64,000 bases of DNA, taken from contig JAJEKV010000284.1 of NCBI GenBank assembly GCA_021234155.1, positions 186,001 to 250,000 on the forward strand, in the 5' to 3' direction. Numbering within the stretch: the stretch's first letter is position 1; each line of letters begins with the position of its first letter. The translations under genes were made by a program, and so were the position numbers. Below are positions 55,190-64,000 of this stretch, one piece after another. This DNA comes from Isoetes taiwanensis. Its lineage: Eukaryota > Streptophyta > Lycopodiopsida > Isoetales > Isoetaceae. The notes under the pieces are model-generated. The model did not search any database. It was not told where the DNA came from and worked only from the letters and a program-made list of their open reading frames with translations.

Positions 55190-55395
55190 AAATATGTAGC
55201 ATAATAACAGGGGGGTTTTGTTGTGTTTTTGTACGCTTTTCACAAAGGTTTTCCCAAGATTTTATGGCGTATTCGAATGGATGTACTAATGCGTATATCT
55301 AGAGTGCACCATTTCTTAGTCGTTGATTTAGCCTTTTTTTTTCAATGGTCCAACATCCAAGGGCTCACAACAAAAGCCCTCTTTTTATTTTAGGG
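55190..55395 (+). mobile_element. Helitron 5'-end-like module R, copy 3
   Basis: acaaatatgtagcataataacaggggg followed by the T-run, gtacgcttttcacaaaggtttt, gcgtattcgaatgg and tctagagtgcacc, in the same order as copies 1 and 2. It lies just before the multi-gene mosaic at 55.5-57.4 kb, as expected for the 5' end of a plus-strand element that carries the mosaic. Confidence 0.5.
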
Positions 55396-55519
55396 GCTGA
55401 ACATGCAAGCCTGGTGATAGCATTTCAGGGCATTCTTGCAAAAAATTAATGTTCTTGTGATCCAAGTGGAAACAGATTTGGAGTGGAAGCGTTAGTGCTT
55501 TAGTGCAGAGGATGATGCG

Positions 55520-55733
55520 GCCGGATGGCAGTTTGTGCCATACTATTCAAAGTTTCCATGGCATTCCGGCGCCAAAGCATTTCTTTCGAAGTTTTTTCCA
55601 AGGTATGGAAATTATTGTGGCCCTAATTGGTCCAGCGGCAGAGATGGTGGCTCTCCTCTCTGGAATAAGCCCCCCTTGTTTTCAGACATCCGTTATTTGT
55701 TTCAGAACCGTGTGACAGATCTGGACCAAAAGC
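55520..55733 (+). pseudogene. Phospholipase A2-like gene fragment, copy 1
   Basis: The plus strand reads PYYSKFPWHSGAKAFLSKFF, PRYGNYCGPNWSSGRDGGSP and LWNKPP. The YCGPNWSSG(R/K)(D/N)GGS.LW string resembles the calcium-loop region of a plant PLA2-family protein, just before the CCYCHDIGYD active-site helix, which is missing here. The remaining sequence runs without a splice signal into a myosin XI exon. It is a partial exon and cannot form an enzyme. A second copy of the central 90 bp lies at 56769-56860. The family assignment is from memory of the motif and is moderate. Confidence 0.55.
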
Positions 55734-55740
55734 CTAGAAG

Positions 55741-56538
55741 TTTCAAGGCAGGTTGAAGCAAAATATCCCGCTTTATTATTCAAGCAGCAGCTCACGGCCT
55801 ATGTGGAGAAAATTTACGGCATCATAAGAGATAACTTGAAAAAAGAGATTTCCCCTCTTCTTAGCCTATGTATTCAGGTATGTTTATCAAACTGAGGGGG
55901 GATGAATATATCCTACCCTAGCACATTGCTTAAAGGTTAGATTTTGGCAGGCACCCCGCACGTCAAGGACAAGCCTTGGAAAAACAGCTTCAAGGTCGCC
56001 AAGTTTGAATACGGCTGCGCAACAAACATTGAGCAGTCACTGGCATAGCATCATGAAGGGTCTAACCAGTCTATTAAATACATTACGAGCCAATCATGTA
56101 AGCATTTGCAACCATTGCGATCATTTTATGATTAACCTTGTCTTATAGGTACCACCTTTTCTGGCCCGCAAGCTTTTCACACAGATATTTTCATTTATCA
56201 ATGTTCAGTTGTTCAACAGGTCAGGATTCAGGAACAGTTGGTCAAATGGAAGTTTGTGAACTTTTATTTCTACACACTTCACTTTCTGTAGTTTGTTGTT
56301 GCGGCATGAATGTCGTTCCTTCAGCAATGGTGAATATGTCAAGGCTGGTCTTGCAGAATTGGAACATTGGATATATGAAGCATCTGATCAGGTAGGATCA
56401 CATTATTTTGTTCTTCTCTTATTTGAGCAATGTTGCTTTGACTTCTAGAGCTAAGTTAATTATTATCATCTTTTGATGTAGTATGCGAGTTCTTCCTGGG
56501 GTGAACTGAAGTACATCAGACAAGCAGTTGGTTTTCTA
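55741..56538 (+). pseudogene. Myosin XI cargo-binding (DIL) domain fragment, five intact exons
   Basis: Five exons (55741-55877, 55951-56097, 56149-56219, 56292-56391, 56482-56538) join in one open frame with proper AG and GT borders. They read [20 protein letters not shown], then [35 protein letters not shown] and [60 protein letters not shown]; and YASSSWGELKYIRQAVGFL. This is the first half of the globular-tail dilute domain of plant myosin XI, the motor of organelle streaming. Motor, IQ and coiled-coil regions are absent, and so is the end of the DIL domain, so it is a fragment. No stop or frameshift is seen, which implies recent capture. It is fused upstream to PLA2-like sequence and followed by a Pumilio-like exon on the other strand. 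Confidence 0.9.
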
Positions 56539-56576
56539 GTAAGAGATCTCTGTCTAACTAACTGCACAACATAAAG

Positions 56577-56771
56577 CTAATATACAGCAACATACTTCTC
56601 AACAGTGTGGTATTTCAACTTGGCTGGCACAGAGCTCTTAAGAAATGCTTCCAAAACATGACTGCCACCCTTGTCCTTGGTTGTTTCAAGCACTCCATGG
56701 GGCTCTATTTGTGCAAAGCTTGTGCTGAATTCTTGAATAAATTCCTGAGAACAGAAAAAGATGGATTGCAA
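56577..56771 (-). pseudogene. Pumilio-like (APUM23/NOP9-type) exon
   Basis: The minus strand has an exon bounded by ctcag and gtatg reading EFIQEFSTSFAQIEPHGVLE and TTKDKGGSHVLEAFLKSSVP. The pattern EP.G.LETTKDKGG.RV(I/L)EAFL resembles the Puf repeats of nucleolar APUM23/NOP9 proteins, which act in rRNA processing. Only one exon is present. It is inserted, in reverse orientation, between the myosin XI exons and the second PLA2-like copy. The match is by memory of the motif, so moderate. Confidence 0.45.
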
Positions 56772-56862
56772 ATTATTGTGGCCCTAATTGGTCCAGCGGC
56801 AGAGATGGTGGCTCTCCTCTCTAGAATAAGCCTCCCCTTGTTTTCAGGCATCCGTTATTTGC
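56769..56862 (+). pseudogene. Phospholipase A2-like fragment, copy 2
   Basis: About 90 bp nearly identical to 55607-55700 (aattattgtggccctaattggtcc... to ...catccgttatttg), with three or four differences and an extra 'catccgttattt'. It closes the myosin/Pumilio block, so that block is flanked by direct repeats of the PLA2-like sequence. Confidence 0.75.
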
Positions 56863-57089
56863 ATCCGTTATTTCGTCAGCCATGTTCTTGACTGCAATGG
56901 CCGCCAATCCATTGAGTGTTAACCTTGCTGCAGTAGCAATACGCCAGACAATATCTTGGACAGATTAGGCTGTTGCTGCCTTTGTTCCAGGCTTTATTTC
57001 AAATAAGCTTTAGTGCTTATTTGGTTTCATCTGCAACCAGAGCTCCTTTTTATTTTTCACATTCAATTCAAGTCACAGAATTTATGGTA

Positions 57090-57320
57090 GCTATGCTCCT
57101 TGTTGCATTGCAAAGTGCCATGGTTAAATATATTTGGATTCAAGGGCTGATTTCTCTCTCAAGTTTGGCGATGGAGATAAAAATGAGGCAGTTGGAGATG
57201 TTGGAAGAGTTTATCCTGATAACATTGTTTCAGAAAGATTTTCTTTTGAAGAGTATATAAGTGCTGCAAATGATCTTTATTATTATCATCAGTTTGGAAT
57301 GCAATATACTAGGGTGAGGC
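57090..57320 (+). pseudogene. Exon of an unidentified host gene
   Basis: The plus strand reads LVALQSAMVKYIW and, after a frame change or splice, DSRADFSLKFGDGDKNEAVG, DVGRVYPDNIVSERFSFEEY and ISAANDLYYYHQFGMQYTRV. It looks like conserved cytosolic protein sequence, but I cannot name the family. It is the last host-like piece of the mosaic before the foldback element. Confidence 0.4.
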
Positions 57321-57485
57321 AAATTATGATGTCGAAGCTTTCATCGCTATTGGCTAACTCAGTTAACACTTCTCATCACATGTGGCAATTTAAAATATAT
57401 GGTTTGCAATAACACATCATTCATTTTGTATTTTTATTTTCTTGTTTACCTCAAAGTTTATCTATGTTTGCTTCTTTTGGGGCCC

Positions 57486-57990
57486 GAAGGGCCCAAATTT
57501 TTTTTTGAATGTAACAACCAACATAACTACTATTAACATTAATTAACACAAACCATTACATTCAACATGTTTAAATTAAAATCCCCCTAAGACCCCCTTT
57601 GGTTTGGGTGCATATTCACACAGGGGGTGACGTAGGGCAGCGAGAGCCCTTATAATTATGTTTTGCATGTACAAAATCAACACCATATAGTATATTACCT
57701 CAAATCTTATAGTATTTTGTGAATCTTGTTATACAGTATAGCAAATTTTGTACATCTATACCCCACAAATGAGGAACTTTGTGTACGGTGTAGATTAAGG
57801 AATAAGGGGTGAATATGCCTATCCAACAGCTCTCGTTGCCCGGAGTCACCCCCCGTGTGAATATGCACCCAAACCAAAGGGGGTCTTAGGGGGATTTTAA
57901 TTTAAACATGTTGAATGTAATGGTTTGTGTTAATTAATGTTAATAGTAGTTATGTTGGTTGTTACATTCAAAAAAAAATTTGGGCCCTTC
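57486..57990. mobile_element. Complete foldback element FB1 (505 bp, arms about 163 bp)
   Basis: 57486-57648 and 57826-57990 are inverted copies, from gaagggcccaaattttt to gggcagcgagagc, with few mismatches. The interior of about 175 bp contains accccacaaatgagg. Two partial copies exist at 14451-14615 (left arm only) and 26211-26592 (left arm deleted). No ORF is present. No target-site duplication is obvious. It is a MITE or foldback transposon without a recognised parent. Confidence 0.85.
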
Positions 57991-59020
57991 ATCAATGCAA
58001 TTCCATAACGTGACAAACAAATATTGTTTCTTCATATGGTATCGAAAGATAATTAATTATAGCTGGTTTTCATGATAACTTCAATATATGATGTGTGCTA
58101 CTACTTAACTTATAAAGTTTATCGGATTGATATTTGGTTACATTTATCATCTTTGATTTATTGGCATTGTAATTTTGAGTGCATAATTAGTATGATGTTT
58201 TACAGCAGTTAATGATCATTGTAATCTTAAGTGAATAGTTGTTATGATATTTTATAGCAATTAATCATTGATAAAATTATGCATGGTTTAGATAAACTAG
58301 TATGCATTTTTTTTTTATGATACCAATATACATTTAAACAACGTCATACATGTATCTAACTTTGAATGTGACGAAATAGTATGCTTTGTGAAAATTAGTA
58401 TGCTTTTTTATTCATAATGCCAGTACAATTATAGAACATTATAAGTATACATGATTTTGAATATGCATATCTAATCGTGCTTCATATGTCAAGTTTGGTG
58501 ATGTCGTAAAAGACAATGGTATTTCGCCTTAATATATTAACACCTCACAGTTTGAGGGCTTCGACTTGCATTTTTACCACGCAATTCTAAAGTGTGATGC
58601 GTGGTGGTTAACTGGTATATTCAACATACTGTTCATTTGTTTTTGAAGTCTCAATTTTTCTTATTATCAATATTGTTATTTGCGAGAGATCACAGAGGCA
58701 ATAGAAGACAAAGATGCTCAATTTTTTTTCCCATTGAATATTCGTATGAGTGTACAATAGTATATCAAACATGATCTTTCCTTTCTAGATACTTGAAGCC
58801 ACAAGCCTCAAGAAATAAGTCTTCGCTTCATTCCACCACTATAGCCCCCTGCTCTTGTACTGGACGTTAAAATATACTTCCTTCCTTCCTTCCTTCCTTG
58901 TATTGGAAGCATGAACCAGCATCATCTTTGACAGGAGGGCTTCAATGCAGTATGTTGAAAATTTAACAGCTTATCAACTTAGCATTTTTATTCCATTTTC
59001 TAAGAAATATGGAAGTATTC
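57991..59020. other. AT-rich interval with a (ttcc)n microsatellite
   Basis: No gene is supported. A (cttc/ttcc)n run lies at about 58878-58900. 'agtatgctttttttattcataatgcc' and 'agtatgcattttttttttatgatacc' are related phrases 110 bp apart. Confidence 0.45.
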
Positions 59021-59029
59021 ATACAACCT

Positions 59030-59485
59030 CCATCTCATGCAATGACAACCCTTTAATGCTATCAAATAATTGCAAATGTTCACGCCCAGTCAATGCATCC
59101 CAGAGGATGTCAAACTGCAAATCCATGAAATGTTATCAAATATGTTGTGAGGAGGGAATATATAATAGTACAGGTTAAAGGACTGCAACATTTTACCTGA
59201 GGGCATACACCCATTGTGTTTCGGATAATAGACAAGCCTCTTGTACTTCTGACTGAATTTTGATACACCAATGTTGATAGATTACAGTTGAGGAATAGTT
59301 ATTACAATTGGTGACCCAGAAGAAAGGCCTATATCAATATGTACATCATTCTCTCACTAGGTCAAGAAACTTACCATCACCGGATGTTATGGGTAGGATT
59401 CCTGTAAGACAATTGATTAGTGTTGTTTTCATGCTCCATTTGGTCCAAGAAGGCAAAACAACTTATTCTGTTCAATGTTTAATGA
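59030..59485 (-). pseudogene. ABCA-subfamily transporter nucleotide-binding-domain fragment
   Basis: On the minus strand, 59480-59375 reads NKLFCLLGPNGA, a 2-base insertion, then KTTLINCLTGILPITSGD and a GTAAGT donor. About 59238-59197 reads GLSIIRNTMGVCPQ with a GTAAAA donor. 59114-59035 reads FDILWDALTGREHLQLFDSI and KGL after a CAG acceptor. Walker A (GPNGAGKTT) and the Q-loop (CPQFDILWD) identify an ABC ATPase, and the CPQFDILWD.LT..EHL string points to subfamily A. Walker A is broken by the insertion, and Walker B and the membrane domains are absent. Introns are in their expected places, so this is a DNA-level copy. Confidence 0.85.
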
Positions 59486-60115
59486 TACTCCCTGCTAGCA
59501 TCACCAAGTTATGAATGAAAATTCTACCATCATCTCAGTTGTCAAGAAACAATTGGACCTAGCTTTTTCTGGTCACCAGAAATTTTCATTGCAATATACA
59601 GACGTTTAACTTTTCTTCTGGATAAAGGTCTACTACCATAATAAAAGAAATAAAAGGGCTCAAGAAATCTGGAAGTACAAAGAACATCTGCAATATCTTC
59701 CACAACCTACGTAATAACAATGAACGTGCTTAAAGAACATGTACCTCCAAGATGTAAGTTGTGGACAGAGGCCTGCCGATGTAACAAAAAAACTAAAGAG
59801 CTCAAGAAACAAATCTAGCTATTGATTTGCAATGAAAGAATTTACACCTATATAAAAATGTCAAGTTCTGTGTTCCGGTGTTATTCCAGCATTCATCTCT
59901 CTCTTTTTATAACTTCAAAAATCAAATCTAGCACACTCACCCCGGTTTTTGGTCCACTGTTGAAAACATCAGTTTTGGTAGGTCTACATGTCCTGTTTTC
60001 AAAGAATCCTACATGTGGATTTGTGGAGGTATGGTTTTGTTCGATAATGGTGTTCTTTTTTCAGTGGACTAAAACATCCACTGTTGTTTTGTGGTTTCTT
60101 CTATTGTGACATGTC
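59486..60115. other. No supported gene
   Basis: Possible intron or flanking sequence of the ABCA gene. The frame at 59822-60109 is not recognisable. Confidence 0.4.
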
Positions 60116-60650
60116 ATTTTATAATACAATCCACTGTAGGAAAGAATACTTGAATTTCTACATGTCTAATAATTCTATTGTCACATGTCTTTATAGATGT
60201 AGGAAAGAATATTTGATTCTCTACATGTCCTATACTTCCATTCACATGTCTTTATAGTAGTAAGACAGAGTACTTTATTTGCTAAGGCATTGTAGGAAAT
60301 AATACATGAATTACGACATGTGTAATACTTCTATTGTCACATGTCTTTATAGAAGTAGGAAAGAATACTTGATTCTCTACATGTCGTATGCTTCCATGTC
60401 ACATGTCTTTATAGTAGTAGGACAGAGTACTTTATTTGTTAAGGCATTGTAGGAAAGAATACATGAATTACGACATGTGTAATACTTCTATTGTCACATG
60501 TCTTTATAGAAGTAGGAAAGAATACTTGATTCTCTACATGTCCTATCCTTCCATATCACGGGTCTTTATAGTGGTAGGACAGAGTACTTGATTTGCTACA
60601 TGTGCACGATTTACTGCACGTGCACGATCACATGTCCTTATACTAGTATT
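60116..60650. repeat. Tandem repeat, period about 157 bp
   Basis: ttgtcacatgtctttatag starts at 60178, 60334 and 60491. Each unit contains two or three diverged sub-units of the form 'acatgtctttatag(a/t)agtagga(a/c)agaatact(t)gatt(c/t)tctacatgtcc', so the array is of higher order, with a sub-unit of about 50-60 bp. Confidence 0.8.
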
Positions 60651-60699
60651 CCATGTAAGACAAGTTACTTCAACTACTTCAATTACTTAACACCTATTT

Positions 60700-61200
60700 T
60701 TGCATAACAAAACCATCAAGAATTTGATTTGTATTCCTTGAGGAAGTGCGGGACCCATTTGCAACAAATCCCTAAGCATTAATGTCATAGGACCACGCAA
60801 AATCCTAACAATATCCTAACATTTTGGATATTATTAGAGAAAGACCATTAAACCACGCCTACATTTTTGCATAACAAACCATTAAGAATTGTGAGATGTA
60901 TTTTTTTATGGAGGATAGGACCATTGCAACAAATCCCCAAGCATTAAAATGGCAAGACCATGCAATATCCTAACATTATTCCCCCATTTTGGATATCGTT
61001 AGTGCAACACCATTAAACCGTTCCTACATCTTGGTATAATTTAAACCATTAAGAATTTGAGATGTAATTGTTTATGGGGAATAGGACCATTGCAACAAAT
61101 CCCCAAGCATTATAAAATGGCAAGACTATGCAATATTCTAACATTATCCCCCCATTTTGGATATCATTAGTGGAACACCATTAAACCATGCCTACATCTA
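60700..61200. repeat. Tandem repeat, period about 166 bp
   Basis: caacaaatcc starts at 60762, 60927 and 61093. Each unit continues with c(t/c)aagcatt...aatg(g/t)caagacca..., cccccattttggatatc, accattaaacca and taagaatttgagatgta. It lies directly beside the 157-bp array but is unrelated in sequence. Confidence 0.8.
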
Positions 61201-61529
61201 GTTGGTACTAAGGTTCGCTATAGACAATCCAATAGTTATCCACGTCATCCAATGGTTTTAATTGTATCTAATTTATCTTATCCAATGGTTCTTTTTAAGA
61301 ATGCAATGGTTCTTTGAAAAACAAGATAACTTATTGCACTTAGACGATTTGCACTAAGAACATATCAAACCGCAAAGTGTCCTGCAGTCGACCGTGTAGA
61401 AACCCAAGTGTTTTGTTGTTCGGGCAGTACAAAGGCTCCGGAATGGAGATTTGACTTCGCCATGTTGTCCGAAACAGCGAAATTACCCTAGCTCCTGGTC
61501 CAATCTGACTAGGGTATGGGCTCCAAAAC

Positions 61530-62105
61530 GTAAACCCTGTGCCTTGCCAGGTTATTGTAGGATTTACGTTATGGAGGTCAGGCTTTGGTCCGTTGCACTT
61601 GGGACATGGTCGAGCAGCTGCGTTTGAAAACACGAGGCAGTAGAAACTGCCAGAATGGAGTTTGGATTTAATCTCCTCCTAGTTTTGCAATTAAAAGTTT
61701 AGAGCGCCTTATGCAGTAGCAAAATTGTTTGGGATCACTCGGGTTGGCCAATAGATCGAAACTCTGTTATTTCAGTTCTCATGGCTCCCCAAGCATGTTT
61801 AGAAATGGTCCACCTAGTTATCAAAGTAGTCGACCACGTTTTGGCCTCCAAAATATAAACCCTGTGTGTTGCTAGGTTATTGTAGGGTTTACGTTATGGA
61901 GGTCGAGTTTTATTCAGTTGCACTTGAGACATGGTCGAGAAGCTGCAGTTGAAAACAAGAAGCAATAGAAACTGACGAAATGGGGTTTGGATTTACCCTC
62001 CTCCCAGTGTCGCAATTAGAAGTCAAAAACACATTTTGTAGTAGCAAATTTTTTTGGAATGATTCGGGATCGCCAATAGATCCAAACTCTGTTATTTCAG
62101 TTGCC
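61530..62105. repeat. Direct duplication of about 260 bp (offset 325 bp)
   Basis: From gtaaaccctgtg...ttgc(c/t)aggttattgtag to aaactctgttatttcagtt occurs at about 61530-61778 and 61855-62103. The second copy's first 90 bp is also present in reverse at about 62966-63058. The frame at 61340-61633 is unsupported. Confidence 0.8.
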
Positions 62106-62206
62106 GGGAAGGGAGGCATTGGCATTTGCCCTCCCGGAGGAGCACTAGTAGGAAAGCCTGCCTCGGTAACCTTTGTGATGTCCGTCTCCTGGGGTCTGGC
62201 CTCTCC

Positions 62207-62955
62207 AACATGCCACGTGAGCTCCAACATGCCACATAGGCTCCAACATGCCTCGTGAGCTCTAGCATGCCACCTAGGCTCCAACGTGCCACCTAGGCTC
62301 CAACATGCCACCTAGGCTCCAACATGCCAAGGTGGCTCCAACATGCCACCTAGGCTCAAGCGTGCCAAGGTGGCTCAAATATGCCACCTAGGCTCCAACA
62401 TGCCACGTAGGCTCCAACATGCCACATAGGCTCCAACATGCCAAGTTGGCTCCAACGTGCCACCTAGGCTCAAGCATGCAAGGTGGCTCAAATATGCCAC
62501 CTAGGCTCCAACATGCCACCAAGGCTTCAACATGCCCGTGGGCTCCAACATGCCACCTAGGCTCCAACATGCCTCGTGAGCTCTAGCATGCCACCTAGGC
62601 TCCAACATGCCACCTAGGCTCCAACATGCCCGAGGGCTCCAACATGCCACCTAGGCTCAAGCGTGCCAAGGTGGCTCAAACATGCCACCTAGGCTCCAAC
62701 ATGCCACGTAGGCTCCAACATGCCACCTAGGCTCCAACATGCCACCCCACGCTCCAACATGCCCGTGGGCTCCAACATGCCACCTAGCATGCCACCTAGG
62801 CTCCAACATGCCACCAAGCCTTCAACATGCCACGTAGGCTCCAACATGCCACCTAGGCTCCAACATGCCTCGTGAGCTCTAGCATGCCACCTAGGCTCCA
62901 ACGTGCCACCTAGGCTCCAATATGCCACCTAGGCTCCAACATGCCACCTAGGCTC
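62207..62955. repeat. 19-bp minisatellite array 1 (ccacctaggctccaacatg), about 39 copies
   Basis: Units alternate among catgccacctaggctccaa, catgccacgtaggctccaa, catgcctcgtgagctctag and cgtgccaaggtggctcaaa. A block of about 10 units (with cctcgtgagctctag and cccgtgggctcc) recurs, so there is higher-order repetition. The period is not a multiple of three; Trp/Leu/Gly/His-rich frames (WSLGGMLEPTWHVGA) are artefacts with a 57-bp cycle. Confidence 0.93.
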
Positions 62956-63554
62956 AACTGCAACTTCTCGACCATGTCCCAAGTGCAACCGACTAAAACT
63001 CAACCTCTATAACGTAAACCCTTCAATAACCTAGCAACACACAGGATTTACGTTTCGGATGCCGTATCCTTGTCAGATTCGACCAGGATCTTGCACAATG
63101 TTATCACGTAGAGGGAGGGTGTTGATGCCAGAAGACGAACCCTTAAAACCTTTCAGAAGCAGTTTGTCCCAAAGGTCCTCTCCGGAAGGCCCCTAGCCAT
63201 GGACGGGCAACTCTCCCACTCTGGAACTGTGAATTGACTCTGCAAACGCCGACATTACCATGGGGACCAAATTTCGTGTGCAGAAGACCACCCCTTCTCC
63301 AAGAATCTCCATGGTGAAGTCGAATCTCCATTCCCTCTATTCTATCCCTTGCCAAACTCTACCAAAAATTCCAAAGGTTATCATATTTCTTGCATAAAGT
63401 CCTAGTCATCATGTCCACGCCACCACCATCTAGCCATGTCACCCAAAATTTGCCAACATCACCTAATGGAAAGACCAAAGATGGACATCTTTTCATTTTT
63501 GGCCTAGTCAAAACTTGGCCTTGCTTACTTGACATGCCATGTCACCACTTGGAG
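62956..63554. other. Spacer between the inverted minisatellite arrays
   Basis: 62966-63058 is an inverted copy of about 61845-61935 (ctcgaccatgtcccaagtgcaac... to ...ggatttacgtt). The rest (63060-63554) is single-copy in the window, with an unsupported minus frame at 63143-63355. No gene is recognised. Confidence 0.6.
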
Positions 63555-64000
63555 TGTCTAGGTGGCATGCCTGAGCCCCCTTGGCATGTTGGAGCCTAGG
63601 TGGCATGTTGGAGCCTAGGTGGCGTGTAAAATGTTGGAGCCCGCGCGGCATGTTTGAGCCACCTTAGCATGTTGGAGCCTAGGTGGCATGCTGGTGCCCA
63701 GGTGGCACGTTGGAGCCAACTTGGTATGTTTGAGCCACCTTGTCATGTTGGAGCCTAGGTGGCATGTTTGAGCCACCTTGGCATGTTGGAGCATAGGTGG
63801 CATGTTGGAGCCCACGTGGCATGTTTGAGCCTAGGTGGCATGTTGGAGCTGCCCACATGGCATGTTTGAGTCACCTTGGCATGTTTGAGGCTAGGTGGCA
63901 TGTTGGAGCCTAGGTGACATGTTGGAGCCCACGTGGCATGTTTGAGCCACCTTGGCATGTTGGAGTCCATGTGGCATGTTTGAGCCACCTTGGCATGTTT
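63555..64000. repeat. 19-bp minisatellite array 2, opposite orientation, runs off the edge
   Basis: The unit ggagcctaggtggcatgtt is the reverse complement of the array 1 unit, with variants gagccaccttggcatgttt and gagcccacgtggcatgttt. Copies continue to the last base of the window. Confidence 0.93.

Noticed and set aside
62092-62928. Trp/His/Gly-rich repeated proteins (WSLGGMLEPTWHVGA and similar)
   Set aside because: They are translations of a 19-bp minisatellite, with the same open pattern in several frames and a 57-bp cycle.

Overview
The window is nuclear DNA of a land plant. It contains fragments of plant gene families (KNOX class II homeobox, DREB-type AP2/ERF, SnRK2, myosin XI, PPR, 14-3-3, TM9SF, ABCA), one intact malectin-like receptor kinase, Helitron ends, a copia-type LTR element with a plant-style tRNA-Met primer site, pogo-type transposase remains and several tandem repeats. 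Low gene density and heavy transposon load suggest a large genome. A seedless plant is plausible from the style of the kinase and the PPR fragment, but I cannot fix the species. All family names come from reading translations, not from searches.

Layout. 0-1.1 kb: the 5' exons of an unidentified gene on the minus strand, running off the left edge. 2.9-4.3 kb: a broken pogo-type transposase followed by a PPR fragment. 7.0-8.6 kb: a miRNA-like hairpin, an intact 123-codon ORF of unknown function set among short GC-rich palindromes, and a simple-sequence tract. 8.6-26.6 kb: stacked Helitrons and foldback elements carrying host-gene pieces (TM9SF, KNOX2, a tandemly duplicated 14-3-3 fragment). 26.9-29.5 kb: the one convincing complete protein-coding gene, a 794-residue receptor kinase with three exons. 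30.2-30.6 kb: a cluster of tRNA-like units. 31-39.6 kb: a decayed minus-strand gene ending in an NIF/FCP1-like HAD domain, again embedded in the palindromes. 40-50 kb: remains of two different transposase-like genes. 50.6-58 kb: another Helitron end, an AP2/ERF fragment split by a 2-kb LTR element, a SnRK2 fragment, and a mosaic of PLA2-like, myosin XI and Pumilio-like exons, closed by a foldback element. 59-59.5 kb: ABCA transporter exons. 60.1-64 kb: two nucleosome-sized tandem repeats and a 19-bp minisatellite present as two inverted arrays.

The main theme is exon capture and shuffling. At least nine unrelated host genes are represented by one to five exons each, several with splice sites intact, next to or inside Helitron ends of one hairpin family. 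The most unusual feature is the set of short palindromes at 7.2-8.0, 31.6-34.1 and 37.4-37.7 kb: paired arm positions change together between clusters (G-C in one, A-T in another), and the palindromes sit around ORFs I could not identify.
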